A DNA stretch of 64,000 nt from Methylobacterium mesophilicum (GTDB lineage Bacteria > Pseudomonadota > Alphaproteobacteria > Rhizobiales > Beijerinckiaceae), in assembly GCF_022179445.1 (NCBI RefSeq), contig NZ_BPQU01000011.1, forward strand, positions 100,972 through 164,971, read 5' to 3'. The first letter of the stretch is position 1; each line of letters begins with the position of its first letter. Below, piece by piece: positions 8,691 to 18,926 of this stretch. A model generated the notes under the pieces. That model was not told the DNA's origin. It worked only from the letters and a program-made list of their open reading frames with translations, and did no database searches. Both the position numbers and the translations under genes were made by a program.

Positions 8691-8769
8691 TTCTTCGCGG
8701 ATCCGACACGCGATCCACGTCCGCCTGCCGGTTCCTTCGAAGAACCGGCAGGCGGTCCCGCGAAGAATT
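8689..8769. repeat. Nested double inverted repeat after pal
   Basis: The outer arms AATTCTTCGCGG (8689-8700) and CCGCGAAGAATT (8758-8769) are perfect 12-bp complements. Inside them a perfect 14-bp stem (CCGCCTGCCGGTTC at 8721-8734 and its complement at 8742-8755) encloses a 7-nt loop. The outer left arm overlaps the pal stop codon. There is no T tract, so this is either a strong attenuating or RNA-stabilising hairpin between pal and cpoB or a mobile-repeat relic. Confidence 0.8.
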
Positions 8770-8842
8770 GGCCGCGCCGCAGTTTTGCCGCGGAACGGCG
8801 CATCTGATAGGGCCTCGCGCTTCCATCGGACCGCAGCCCATC

Positions 8843-9847
8843 ATGCCCGCCCGCCTTCGCACCCGCCTCGCGCTCACCACGATCCTCGGGGGCCTGCTCC
8901 TCGGCCCTCCGGCCGCCGCGCAGGACGCCTCGGAACTGGTGGTGCGCCTGGGGCGCATCGAGAACCAGTCCCGGATCATGTCCGGGCAGATCGAGACCCT
9001 CCAGTACGAGAACCGGCAGCTGAAAGAGCAGCTGCGCAAGTTCCAGGAGGATGTCGAGTTCCGCCTGAACGAGGGCAAGGGCGGCAAGGCCGCCCCCTCC
9101 TCCCCGTCATCGGGATCGGCCCCGGCGGGCACGGTCAACGGCGGCAATCCGGGGTCCGGCCGTCCGGGCAAGCGCGGCGACGCCTTCGACCCGTCCCAGG
9201 CCCCCGGCGCGCCCGGTGCGCCGATGCCGCTCGGCAGCACGCCGGCCTCCCCGCCCCTGCCGGCCCGGGAGGCCGCCGAGGCGGCCCCGGTCCGGCCGCA
9301 GGCGCTGCCCCGGGCCGCGATCGAGGACGAGGATCCCGACGCCGAGGGCGCCGCCCCCGGCTACGACGAGCCCGTGGACCTGCGCCCGCCCGCCCGCACC
9401 GGCGCGATCCCGGTCCCGGCGCCCCGCCCCGCCGAGAGCGTGGCCGCCACCCGGACCGGCGACCCGGCCGCCGATTACGAGACCGCGGTCGAGCTCTACC
9501 GCTCCAAGCAGTACGAGCAGGCCGAGATGGGCCTGCGCCAGTTCATCCAGTCGCATCCCCGCGACAACCGGGTCGCCGGCGCGACCTACTGGCTGGGCGA
9601 GAGCTACTTGGCCCGCGGCCGCAACCGCGAGGCGGCCGAGCAGTTCCTGAAGGTCTCCACCGACTATGCCCGCTCGTCGCAGGCTCCGGACGCGATGCTG
9701 AAGCTCGGCGTTACGCTCAACGCCCTGGGCGCCCGCGAGCAGGCCTGCGCGACGCTGGCCGAGCTGGACCGGAAATTCCCCAATGCCGGCTCCGGCGTCC
9801 GCCAGGGCGTCGCCCGGGAGCAGAAGCGCGCCCGCTGCGCGGCCTGA
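8843..9847 (+). CDS. cpoB: Cell division coordinator CpoB (YbgF)
   Basis: Periplasmic TPR protein that works with Tol-Pal and peptidoglycan synthases during constriction. The 334-aa protein starts at MPARLRTRLALTT with a signal peptide ending near PAAAQ. A coiled-coil segment follows (LVVRLGRIENQ to FQEDVEFRLNEG, about 32-82), then a long Gly/Pro/Ala-rich linker (about 85-210). The C-terminal TPR region (about 212-334) carries the family phrases YELYRSKQYEQAE-like, GLRQFIQSHP and TYWLGESYLARG. This is the standard YbgF order, with the linker longer than in E. coli. It lies about 150 bp after pal, separated by a nested hairpin, and 106 bp before tilS across a dispersed repeat. Confidence 0.92.
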   Translation: MPARLRTRLALTTILGGLLLGPPAAAQDASELVVRLGRIENQSRIMSGQIETLQYENRQLKEQLRKFQEDVEFRLNEGKGGKAAPSSPSSGSAPAGTVNGGNPGSGRPGKRGDAFDPSQAPGAPGAPMPLGSTPASPPLPAREAAEAAPVRPQALPRAAIEDEDPDAEGAAPGYDEPVDLRPPARTGAIPVPAPRPAESVAATRTGDPAADYETAVELYRSKQYEQAEMGLRQFIQSHPRDNRVAGATYWLGESYLARGRNREAAEQFLKVSTDYARSSQAPDAMLKLGVTLNALGAREQACATLAELDRKFPNAGSGVRQGVAREQKRARCAA

Positions 9848-9851
9848 CCGG

Positions 9852-9953
9852 GGATCCCAAAGGGCTAGTCCTTTGGCGGGGTTCGGGGGTGGAGCCCCCG
9901 AGAGACCAGGGCTCTGCCCTGGACCCGCAAAAGGTCGGGGACCTTTTGAATCC
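9852..9953. repeat. Dispersed palindromic intergenic repeat, copy 2 (longest)
   Basis: The most complete copy in the window. It contains in order CCAAAGGGCT..CCTTTGG, GGGGGTGGAGCCCCC, CCAGGGCTCTGCCCTGG and AAAAGGTCGGGGACCTTTTG, four hairpin-forming blocks in about 100 bp. It fills nearly the entire space between the cpoB stop and the tilS start, so it forms the 5' region of tilS. Parts of the same series recur at 34-88, 15886-15925, 23768-23815, 27520-27627, 29853-29903, 35123-35169 and 53399-53450. Confidence 0.8.
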
Positions 9954-10964
9954 ATGACCGGACAGTCGGACGATCCGGTCCTCCGCGCCCTCGCGCCCTG
10001 GCTTGGTCGGCCCGAGCGCGGCGTGCTGCTCGCCGTCTCGGGGGGGCCCGATTCGAGCGCGCTGATGCACGCCGCCGCGGCGCTCGGCGCGGCCGTGCGG
10101 GTCGCCACCGTCGATCACGGCCTGCGCCCGGATTCCGGCCCGGAGGCCGAGGGCGTCGGGCGGGCGGCCCGGGCGCTCGGCCTGCCGCACGCGGTGCTGG
10201 CCTGGGCTGGCTCGAAGCCCGGCACCGGCTTGCAGGACGCGGCCCGGGCCGCCCGCTATCGGCTGCTGGCCGCCCATGCCGAGGCGATCGGCGCCGGCCT
10301 CGTGCTCACGGGCCACACGCAGGACGATCAGGCCGAGACCGTGCTGATGCGGCTCGCCGCCGGCAGCGGACCGGCCGGGCTTGCCGGCATGCGGGCCGAA
10401 CGAGCGCTCGCCCCCGGCCTCACCCTCGGGCGGCCGTTCCTGGCCCTGCCGAAGGCGATACTGGTGGCGTGGTGTGCGGCCCGGGACATCCCGCATGTCC
10501 GCGACCCGGCCAACGCCGATCCGCGCTTCGCCCGGGGCCGCCTGCGCGCGAGCTGGGCCGCTCTGGAGCGGGAGGGCCTGAGCCCGGCGCGGCTCGCGCG
10601 CCTCGCCGAACGGGCCGCCCGGGACGACGACGCCCTCCGGGCCGCGGCCGCGCAGGCCTTCGCGGCGGTTTTGCTGCCGGCAAAGAATACCGACGCCGCG
10701 GCGCTGCGCCTCGACGGCGCCGTGCTGGCGGCCCTGCCGGAGGCCATCGCCCTGCGCTGCCTCGACGCGGCCCTGACCCGGGTGGGCGCCGCGCCGCGCC
10801 GGCTGGAGCGCCTGGAATCCCTTGTCTTCGAGGCCGTGCTGCCGGCCCTGCGCCGCCGGGAGCCGATCCGCCGCACCCTGGCGGGGATTTTGGTCGCAAC
10901 CGATTCCGCCGGCACGGTGAGTCTGGCGCCGGCCCCGCTGCGCCGGCACAAGACCGCCGTTTGA
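9954..10964 (+). CDS. tilS: tRNA(Ile)-lysidine synthetase TilS
   Basis: Modifies C34 of the CAU-anticodon tRNA(Ile) to lysidine so that it reads AUA codons; an essential cytoplasmic enzyme. The ATP-pyrophosphatase P-loop SGGPDS is at residues 29-34. The companion phrases VDHGLRPDS (about 58-66) and TGHTQDDQAETVLMRLA (about 119-135) are characteristic of TilS. The length of 336 aa is typical of alphaproteobacterial forms, which lack the full C-terminal domains of E. coli TilS. The order cpoB-tilS-ftsH is the conserved one in this class. The start codon lies immediately after the dispersed repeat. Confidence 0.93.
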   Translation: MTGQSDDPVLRALAPWLGRPERGVLLAVSGGPDSSALMHAAAALGAAVRVATVDHGLRPDSGPEAEGVGRAARALGLPHAVLAWAGSKPGTGLQDAARAARYRLLAAHAEAIGAGLVLTGHTQDDQAETVLMRLAAGSGPAGLAGMRAERALAPGLTLGRPFLALPKAILVAWCAARDIPHVRDPANADPRFARGRLRASWAALEREGLSPARLARLAERAARDDDALRAAAAQAFAAVLLPAKNTDAAALRLDGAVLAALPEAIALRCLDAALTRVGAAPRRLERLESLVFEAVLPALRRREPIRRTLAGILVATDSAGTVSLAPAPLRRHKTAV

Positions 10965-11111
10965 CGGATAGATGCTGCCCTCGCCGCAGGGGGGACCGGC
11001 TTACTTGGCAAGGAAGGCCCCCCCGCCTACATTGGCGAGGTGTGCACGGATGGACCGGCAAAGCCGCGCGAGGTGTCCGTCTAGGGGGCCGCACGCACCA
11101 AGGATTGATCG

Positions 11112-13034
<1,923 letters not shown>

Positions 13035-13055
13035 GCCGGACAGATGGGATGAGAG

Positions 13056-13079
13056 GGGCGCCGCGAGGCGCCCTTTTTT
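13056..13079 (+). terminator. Intrinsic terminator of ftsH
   Basis: A perfect 7-bp GC stem (GGGCGCC and GGCGCCC) with loop GCGA is followed directly by TTTTTT, 22 bp after the ftsH stop codon. Confidence 0.92.
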
Positions 13080-13130
13080 GTTGGGTTTTTGGTTCTGAGC
13101 CTCCTGCCGAATAGGCGCTGCGGCCACGTG

Positions 13131-13315
13131 CGCATCCCCCTCCCCCCTTTGCGGGGGAGGGTGGTCCCTGAGTCAGCAGGGGTCGGGAGGGGGGAACCCG
13201 GCTTCCGAATGCAGAGCAGGCGTGAAGGCCGCAGCCCTATCCTGCACCGTCGCTCCCCTCTCCCGGCCCCCTTCGGGGGCCACCCTCCCCCGCAGAGGGG
13301 GGAGGGAGACGCGCG
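13131..13315. repeat. Imperfect inverted-repeat element A between ftsH and the TauE gene
   Basis: The left arm (about 13131-13195) and right arm (about 13251-13315) are imperfect reverse complements built on CCCTCCCC...GCGGGGGAGGGTGG. About 55 bp of unrelated sequence lies between them. It has the look of a small non-coding miniature inverted-repeat element. No coding potential is evident. Confidence 0.65.
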
Positions 13316-13384
13316 TGCGTCTAGCCCTCAGACTCATTCAGCAGCGATGTTTCACACATCGGCTTGCGAAAGCCGCCACGCGCC

Positions 13385-13478
13385 CCCTCTCCCGTGCGGG
13401 AGAGGGTTGGGGTGAGGGACCAGGTCTTTCCGGAAAACGCGCATCCCTCACCCTGTCCCTCTCCCGCACGGGAGAGGG
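13385..13478. repeat. Inverted-repeat element B between ftsH and the TauE gene
   Basis: Two 35-bp arms (13385-13419 and 13444-13478) are reverse complements with about three mismatches. Each arm itself contains the palindrome CCCTCTCCCGTGCGGGAGAG or its near twin. TTTCACACAT (about 13349-13358) and ATGTGTGAAT (about 13499-13508) form a further outer pair. The 628-bp gap from 13035 to 13662 is almost entirely elements A and B plus the ftsH terminator. The last 150 bp or so before 13663 show nothing identifiable. Confidence 0.75.
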
Positions 13479-13662
13479 GACCCGCGCCACATCCGAGAAT
13501 GTGTGAATCCGATAGGCAGAGGGTGGGCGCGTCCTGCCTCGCCCCCCATGACAATCCGCCCCGCCTGTCCGGGAACATCCCCCGCAAGCTCGGCCGGAGG
13601 CTCGGATCCGGGCAGCGAATCGGAAAGACCGGGGACGGGAATCTTTCCGAGCCGCGTACCTG

Positions 13663-14409
13663 ATGGCGTTGTCCGTTTATCTCGTCGTCGGCCTCGGGGC
13701 CGCGGTCGCCGGGTTCGTGCAGGGGCTGTCGGGCTTCGCCTTCGGGCTCGTGGCCCTGTCGTTCTGGGCCTGGGTGATCGATCCGCAGCTCGCCGCCGTC
13801 CTGGCCGTCGCCGGGTCGCTCACCGGGCAGATCGTCGCCGCCGTCACGGTGCGGCGCGGCTTCGACCGGGCCCGCCTCGCCCCGTTCGTGCTGGGCGGGC
13901 TCGCCGGCATTCCGCTGGGCGTGCTGCTGCTGCCGCAGCTCAATGCGGACTGGTTCAAGGTGGTGCTCGGCACCCTGCTGGTGCTGTGGTGCCCGGCCAT
14001 GCTGCTCGCCAAGGACCTGCCGCGGATCACCGTGGGCGGGCGGCTGGCGGATGCCGTCGTCGGCCTGAGCGGCGGCCTGCTCGGCGGGCTCGGCGGCTTC
14101 ACCGGCACGCTGCCGACCCTGTGGTGCGTGCTGCGCGGCTACGAGCGCGACGTCCAGCGCACGATCATCCAGAACTTCAACCTGACCATGCTGGCCGTGA
14201 CCATGCTGGTCTATCTCGGCTCGGGCCTCGTCACCCGCACGGCGCTGCCGATGCTGGCCGTGGTGCTGCCCGCCATGCTGATCCCGGTCCTGCTGGGCAC
14301 CCGGGTCTATGTCGGCCTGAGCGAGACGGCCTTCCGCCGGGTTGTGCTCGGCCTACTGACGGTCTCCGGCGTGACGCTGCTGGCGGCGGCGCTCCCGCGG
14401 GTGCTGTAA
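13663..14409 (+). CDS. TauE/SafE family sulfite exporter-like permease
   Basis: A 248-aa inner-membrane protein with about seven or eight hydrophobic helices. The family's N-terminal phrase [21 protein letters not shown] lies at about 13-33, and the second half repeats it as [21 protein letters not shown] (about 128-148), the two-fold repeat that defines TauE/SafE proteins. These move sulfite, sulfoacetate or other organic anions, and the substrate here is unknown. It sits between the repeat block after ftsH and glmM, two genes that are neighbours in many relatives, so it may have been inserted there together with the repeats. Confidence 0.87.
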   Translation: MALSVYLVVGLGAAVAGFVQGLSGFAFGLVALSFWAWVIDPQLAAVLAVAGSLTGQIVAAVTVRRGFDRARLAPFVLGGLAGIPLGVLLLPQLNADWFKVVLGTLLVLWCPAMLLAKDLPRITVGGRLADAVVGLSGGLLGGLGGFTGTLPTLWCVLRGYERDVQRTIIQNFNLTMLAVTMLVYLGSGLVTRTALPMLAVVLPAMLIPVLLGTRVYVGLSETAFRRVVLGLLTVSGVTLLAAALPRVL

Positions 14410-14531
14410 GGCGACGCCGCATTTCGACCGTGTTTGTCGGGGAGCACCCGGGGCAATCCAATCTGCTAAGGTCTGTCGCGCTACTCTGTCGCCGCGTTGG
14501 CCGGACGAGAGGCCCGGCACCGGAGATCGTG

Positions 14532-15875
14532 ATGGCGCGCAAGTATTTTGGAACCGACGGCATCCGGGGCCGGGCCAACGGGGTGATCACCCCGGAACTC
14601 GCCCTCAAGGTCGGCCAGGCGGCGGGCCTGGTGTTCCAGCGCGGCGACCACCGCCACCGGGTGGTGATCGGCAAGGACACCCGCCTTTCCGGTTACATGA
14701 TCGAGACCGCCCTGGTGGCGGGCTTCACCTCGGTGGGCATGGACGTGCTGCTGCTCGGCCCGGTGCCGACCCCCGCGGTGGCGATGCTGACCCGCTCGAT
14801 GCGGGCCGATATCGGGGTGATGATCTCGGCCTCGCACAACGCCTTCGAGGATAACGGCATCAAGCTGTTCGGGCCCGACGGGTTCAAGCTCAACGACACG
14901 ATCGAGCATGAGATCGAGGAGCTGATCGATGCCGAGCTGCATACCAGGCTGGCCGGTTCCGCCGACCTCGGCCGGGCCAAGCGGATCGAGAGCGTGCATG
15001 CCCGCTACATCGAATTCGCCAAGCGCACCCTGCCCCGGCACGTGACCCTCGACGGCCTGCGGGTGGTGGTCGATTGCGCCAACGGCGCCGCCTACCGGGT
15101 CGCCCCCGAGACCCTGTGGGAGCTCGGCGCCGAGGTGATCGCCATCGGGACCGAGCCGGACGGGTTCAACATCAACCGGGATGTCGGCTCCACCGCCCCG
15201 GCCGCCCTGGTCGCCAAGGTGCGCGAGCGCCGGGCCGATATCGGCATCGCGCTGGACGGCGACGCCGACCGGGTGCTGATCGTCGACGAGAAGGGCCACG
15301 TGGTCGACGGCGACCAGCTGATGGCGGTGGTCGCGCGCTCCTGGCAGGAGGACGAGCGGCTCACCCAGCCGGGGCTGGTAGCCACCATCATGTCCAATCT
15401 CGGCCTGGAGCGGTATCTCGGCGGCCTCGGCCTGTCGCTCGCCCGCACCGCGGTCGGCGACCGCTACGTGCTCGAGCACATGCGCGAGCACGGCTACAAC
15501 CTCGGCGGCGAGCAATCCGGCCACATCATCATGTCGGACTACACCACCACGGGCGACGGCCTGGTGGCGGCCCTGCAGATCCTGAGCGTGGTGCAGCGCC
15601 AGGGCCGGCCGGTGAGCGAGGTCTGCCACTGCTTCGACCCGCTGCCGCAGATCCTCAAGAACGTCCGCTACCGGGCCGGCGAGCCGCTGAGCCAGGACAG
15701 CGTCGTCAGCGCGATCGCCCAGGCCCGCGCCCGGCTGGGGAATGGCGGCCGCCTGGTGATCCGCCCCTCCGGCACCGAGCCGGTGATCCGCGTGATGGCC
15801 GAGGGCGACGACCGCGGCTTGGTCAACGAGGTGGTCGACGAGGTGGTCGAGGCGGTGACCAAGGTCGCGGCCTAA
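14532..15875 (+). CDS. glmM: Phosphoglucosamine mutase GlmM
   Basis: Converts glucosamine 6-phosphate to glucosamine 1-phosphate on the way to UDP-GlcNAc for peptidoglycan and LPS. The 447-aa protein starts [13 protein letters not shown], the family signature. The active-site phosphoserine is Ser101 in [12 protein letters not shown] (98-109). The Mg-binding loop DGDADR lies near 243-248. The C-terminal sugar-phosphate loop [12 protein letters not shown] is present. Longer upstream readings extend into the TauE gene in another frame and are rejected. A dispersed repeat and a long inverted repeat follow the gene. Confidence 0.96.
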   Translation: MARKYFGTDGIRGRANGVITPELALKVGQAAGLVFQRGDHRHRVVIGKDTRLSGYMIETALVAGFTSVGMDVLLLGPVPTPAVAMLTRSMRADIGVMISASHNAFEDNGIKLFGPDGFKLNDTIEHEIEELIDAELHTRLAGSADLGRAKRIESVHARYIEFAKRTLPRHVTLDGLRVVVDCANGAAYRVAPETLWELGAEVIAIGTEPDGFNINRDVGSTAPAALVAKVRERRADIGIALDGDADRVLIVDEKGHVVDGDQLMAVVARSWQEDERLTQPGLVATIMSNLGLERYLGGLGLSLARTAVGDRYVLEHMREHGYNLGGEQSGHIIMSDYTTTGDGLVAALQILSVVQRQGRPVSEVCHCFDPLPQILKNVRYRAGEPLSQDSVVSAIAQARARLGNGGRLVIRPSGTEPVIRVMAEGDDRGLVNEVVDEVVEAVTKVAA

Positions 15876-15885
15876 GATCCGGGGT

Positions 15886-15925
15886 CCCAAAGGGACTGCG
15901 GCCCGGCCCTTTCAAGGTGTTGGGC
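15886..15925. repeat. Dispersed palindromic intergenic repeat, copy 3 (degenerate)
   Basis: The phrase GGGTCCCAAAGGGACTGCGG followed by GGCCCTTTCAAGGT resembles the first block of the longer copy after cpoB but is eroded. It begins about 10 bp after the glmM stop. Confidence 0.45.
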
Positions 15926-15963
15926 TGAGAGCCAGGACATGGCGTCGAGCCGGCCTGCACGGT

Positions 15964-16121
15964 CCTTTTCCCGGGCGCATGCAGCGCCAGCGGAATGCGA
16001 CCCGGGACCCAGCACACGACGGCGCGAAGCGTCCGTCCGATCGACCTGTGCCGCTGGCGCGGCGCTTCGTGTGCTGGGTCCCGGATCAGGTTCCGCTTCG
16101 CTTCACCTGTCCGGGAAAAGG
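15964..16121. repeat. 158-bp imperfect inverted repeat after glmM
   Basis: The outer arms CCTTTTCCCGG (15964 onward) and CCGGGAAAAGG (16111-16121) are perfect complements. A perfect 18-bp inner pair (16002-16019 and 16067-16084) has the core GGGACCCAGCACACGA. Between inner arms and outer ends the two sides are partly complementary (AGCGGAA on the left, TTCCGCT on the right). The ends are defined and the interior has no gene, so this looks like a miniature mobile element or a large structured RNA. It occupies most of the gap between glmM and the MmcQ-like gene. Confidence 0.75.
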
Positions 16122-16161
16122 CGCGCGTGATCTGCTCAGGAGCGCTGATTCCACGAGGTGC

Positions 16162-16512
16162 TCACGCGTAGGCGGCGCGCAGCACGGCCGGTGCGGTGGT
16201 CCGCCAAGCCGCCAGCAGGGCGGCGCGCAGGGATTCCTCCTCGCAGAGATCGAGGTCGAGATTGGTCCAGCCGCGCCGGCCCCAGGCGCCGTCGAGCGGC
16301 GTGAACAGGTCCGGCTCGGCCTCGCACAGTTCGGCCTGGTCCACGGGGGCCAAGCGCAGCACCACCCGGGCCTCCTCGACCCACAGGGTCGCGAACACCC
16401 GGCCGCCGACCCGGAAATCCGGGTTGCCGCGATGGACGCCCGCCACCGTCTCCGGCAGCATCAGCGCCAGGATGCGCACGTCCTCGGGCAGCACCGGCTC
16501 AGCCCGGCCCAC
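16162..16512 (-). CDS. MmcQ/YjbR family DNA-binding-fold protein
   Basis: A 116-aa protein of the MmcQ/YjbR (CyaY-like fold) family. Features are an N-terminal helix ending in LMLPETVAGVHRGNPDFRVG, then a beta-sheet phrase RVFATLWVEEARVVLRL, and a C-terminal GRRGWTNLDLD followed by a helix. These match the family pattern of a lysine/arginine-rich beta core and a W-x-x-LD motif. The biochemical role of the family is not established. It is monocistronic, divergent from the downstream porin-like gene. Confidence 0.72.
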   Translation of the reverse strand: MGRAEPVLPEDVRILALMLPETVAGVHRGNPDFRVGGRVFATLWVEEARVVLRLAPVDQAELCEAEPDLFTPLDGAWGRRGWTNLDLDLCEEESLRAALLAAWRTTAPAVLRAAYA

Positions 16513-16615
16513 GGGCGGGCGTCGTCGTGATCGTGCGGAATGGTGCAGCCAAGACTAGCAAATCCGTCCCTGGGTTGCAGGTTTGCGGCCCGTAAGCAGC
16601 CGGCAAGGCTAACAT

Positions 16616-16625
16616 TTAACGTTAA
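16616..16625. promoter_or_regulatory. TTAACGTTAA palindrome upstream of outer-membrane barrel gene
   Basis: A perfect 10-bp AT-rich palindrome in an unusually AT-rich patch, about 90 bp before the start at 16717. It may be an operator or part of the promoter. No known consensus is assigned. Confidence 0.3.
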
Positions 16626-16716
16626 GCCGGATTTAAGACGTTCGATCCATCCTTCGCCTCGTCATCAGAGCCGGCATGCCAAGCCTCCGGCACACGAGCC
16701 CAGTGAAGGAATCTCC

Positions 16717-17709
16717 ATGGCCCGCTCCAAGCTGAACGCTTTGGTGCGCAGCCTGACGCTCGCGGCGAGCGTCGGCGCGCCCTGCCTGGCCGCTGCCGCG
16801 GACCTGCTGCCCCCGCCTCCGCCGCCCCCCCCCCCGCCCCCGATCGAGGTCGGCGGCGGCTGGTACCTGCGCGGCGACGTCGGCGCGAGTGTCTACACGC
16901 GGCCGCGATACAGCGAGGCCTACGATTACACCGGCTATCCGGACGCCAACCGCTCGTTCGGCAACGAGATCGGCGGCGGCGGGTTCGCGGGCGTCGGCGT
17001 CGGCTACCAGTTCACCCCGTTCCTGCGCGGCGACGTGACTGGCGAGTACCGTTACTCCACCGGCCTGCGCGGCAGCGAGTATTACAAGGGCCCCGAGTTC
17101 GACAACGGCCTCGGCTCCTACGGGGTCAACAAGTCGACCAGCAGCTTCGATTCCGCGGTGGTGCTGGCCAACGCGTATTTCGACCTCGGCACCTGGTACG
17201 GCATCACGCCGTTCATCGGCGGCGGCGTCGGCTACGCCTTCAACCACGTCTCGGGCTATTCGACGAACCAGCAATTCACCAGCCCGACCTACGCCTACGA
17301 TTACGGCAACCCGATCTACGACTGCAAGTGCGGGCAGGCGTACTACAACTACGCGCCGGTCTACGACAACAACGGCAACCCGGTGTACAACACCAACAGC
17401 GGCAGCAAGTTCTACAAGAGCAAGACCAGCGGCAGCTTCGCCTGGGCGCTGCATGCCGGTCTCGCCTACGACGTCAGCGACGCCCTGAAGATCGAGGTGG
17501 CCTACCGCTACCTCAACCTCGGCAAGGCCGAGACCGGCGCCGGCTTCGTGCCGTGCTGCACCGAGGCCCTGCGCCCGATCAAGATGAAGGACATCGAGGC
17601 GCACGACGTGAAGATCGGCCTGCGCTACTACCTCGGCGGCCTGGTCGCGGCGCCCCTGCCGCCGCTGATGCCGGAGCCGATCCCCGGCCCGCTGGTCCGC
17701 AAGTACTGA
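16717..17709 (+). CDS. Outer-membrane beta-barrel protein with polyproline N-terminus
   Basis: A 330-aa exported protein with a signal peptide (MARSKLNALVRSLTLAASVG, cleavage near AAAA-D). A run of about twelve prolines follows at 33-44, then a barrel of alternating aromatic and glycine strands (GGGWYLRGDVGASVYTR, GVGVGYQFTPFLRGDVTGEYRY, VAYRYLNLGKAE). It ends with KIGLRYYLGG and a final polyproline segment ending in KY. It resembles the Omp25/Omp31-like and RopB-like barrels of Hyphomicrobiales. The start has GAAGGA upstream. Two cysteines in DCKCG and two in PCC are unusual for a barrel. The proline run is encoded by a tract with 11 consecutive C bases. An intrinsic terminator follows. Confidence 0.82.
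   Translation: MARSKLNALVRSLTLAASVGAPCLAAAADLLPPPPPPPPPPPIEVGGGWYLRGDVGASVYTRPRYSEAYDYTGYPDANRSFGNEIGGGGFAGVGVGYQFTPFLRGDVTGEYRYSTGLRGSEYYKGPEFDNGLGSYGVNKSTSSFDSAVVLANAYFDLGTWYGITPFIGGGVGYAFNHVSGYSTNQQFTSPTYAYDYGNPIYDCKCGQAYYNYAPVYDNNGNPVYNTNSGSKFYKSKTSGSFAWALHAGLAYDVSDALKIEVAYRYLNLGKAETGAGFVPCCTEALRPIKMKDIEAHDVKIGLRYYLGGLVAAPLPPLMPEPIPGPLVRKY
16825..16835 (+). repeat. Poly-C tract of 11 in coding sequence
   Basis: Eleven uninterrupted C bases within a C-rich stretch encoding prolines near the start of the barrel gene. Such a tract can slip in replication and would shift the frame after about residue 40. Confidence 0.85.
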
Positions 17710-17735
17710 TTTTTTCTCCGACTCTCTGACCACCG

Positions 17736-17766
17736 ACGGCGCGGATCTCCTCCGCGCCGTTTTTTT
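17736..17766 (+). terminator. Intrinsic terminator after the barrel gene
   Basis: A perfect 10-bp stem (ACGGCGCGGA and TCCGCGCCGT) with loop TCTCC runs into seven T bases, 27 bp past the stop codon. Confidence 0.93.
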
Positions 17767-17953
17767 CGTTTTGCGGCCGGGCTTCGGTGGATGCACAGAG
17801 CAGACTTGGGCCGTCGGATAGTTCTTACCAGGCCGCGACGATCGAATCGGGATATCGGAAAGGATCCCAAAATAACGGACGCTTAAGGTTACCCATCTAT
17901 CACTGCATCGAGGCCCGAGCCGCCGTCCGTCTCGCAGTTCCAGGACGATCCCG

Positions 17954-18898
17954 ATGCGCACCGTCACCCTGCCGCTGCTGGCGATCCTCGGCCTCTGCGG
18001 CGCGAGCACCGCCCGGGCCGCCGACCTGGACTACGATTACCTGCGCGGCGCCGATTACGATCCGGCCCCGGCTGCGGTGCTCGACTGGAGCGGCGTGTAT
18101 GTCGGCGGCCATGGCGGGTATACGTCGGGCGGCCTGGCGCAGCGCGATGCCCTGCAATCGACCCTCGCGCAATATTTCAGCTACCGCGATGTCGAGAGCG
18201 AGTTCGGCGTCTCGAAGTTTCTGTCGCTGCCCGGGACCCGCGCGAAGAGCGCCAGCTTCGGTGCGTTTGCCGGCTTCAACGTCCAATTCGACGAGATCGT
18301 CCTCGGTATCGAGGCGGACTACACGCACGCGGACATGAACAGCTGGTCGACCAACGGCATCAACCGGATCATGACGACGGCCGCGGGCAATTCCGAATCG
18401 GTCGGCCTCTCCGGCACGTCGAACACGCGGATCGACGATTACGGCAGCATCCGGGCCCGGGCCGGCTACGCCTTCGGCAACCTGCTGCCCTACGTGACCG
18501 GAGGCCTCGCGGTCGGCCGGGTCACGATCAACGACACCGTCGCGGTCCAGAACTACGGCTACGGCGCCACGACCTATGCGGCCAACCAAGCCCTGACCAC
18601 GGGCCTGCCGGCGGCCGTCTACAATCACGGCTATGCCAGCTTCAACCAGAACTTCCCGCTGAACCGCTCGACCCCGGCCGGACAGGGCGCCCAGACCATT
18701 CCGTACGGCCCGACCACGTTGGTGGCGAACGCCAAGACCAAGACGATCGGCGGCGTGGCCCTCGGGTTCGGCCTCGAATACGCGATCACGCCCAACATCC
18801 TGCTGCGGGGCGAGTATCAGTACGTGTTGTTCCAGAGCTTCAACGGGCATCGCGCCGAGCTGAACACCATCCGCGGCGGCGCCGCCCTCAAGTTCTGA
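17954..18898 (+). CDS. Outer-membrane beta-barrel protein (Omp25/Omp31-like)
   Basis: A 314-aa exported barrel. The signal peptide ends in TARAADLDY. The family phrase DWSGVYVGGHGGYTSGG (about 44-60) is the first barrel strand of the opacity/Omp25 type. Further strands read SFGAFAGFNVQFDEIVLGIEADYTH and GSIRARAGYAFGNLLPYVTGGLAVGRV, and the C-terminus closes with NTIRGGAALKF, ending in the aromatic residue typical of outer-membrane proteins. It follows the previous barrel gene after a terminator, so it has its own promoter in the 180-bp gap. The role is probably structural or adhesive and cannot be specified. Confidence 0.85.
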   Translation: MRTVTLPLLAILGLCGASTARAADLDYDYLRGADYDPAPAAVLDWSGVYVGGHGGYTSGGLAQRDALQSTLAQYFSYRDVESEFGVSKFLSLPGTRAKSASFGAFAGFNVQFDEIVLGIEADYTHADMNSWSTNGINRIMTTAAGNSESVGLSGTSNTRIDDYGSIRARAGYAFGNLLPYVTGGLAVGRVTINDTVAVQNYGYGATTYAANQALTTGLPAAVYNHGYASFNQNFPLNRSTPAGQGAQTIPYGPTTLVANAKTKTIGGVALGFGLEYAITPNILLRGEYQYVLFQSFNGHRAELNTIRGGAALKF

Positions 18899-18926
18899 TC
18901 GCCCCGATACCGGCCGGAGACCGACC

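Noticed and set aside
7745..8842. Extending cpoB upstream to give a 700-aa protein
   Set aside because: The extra part runs across the response regulator promoter and through pal in another frame. The signal peptide at 8843 marks the true start.
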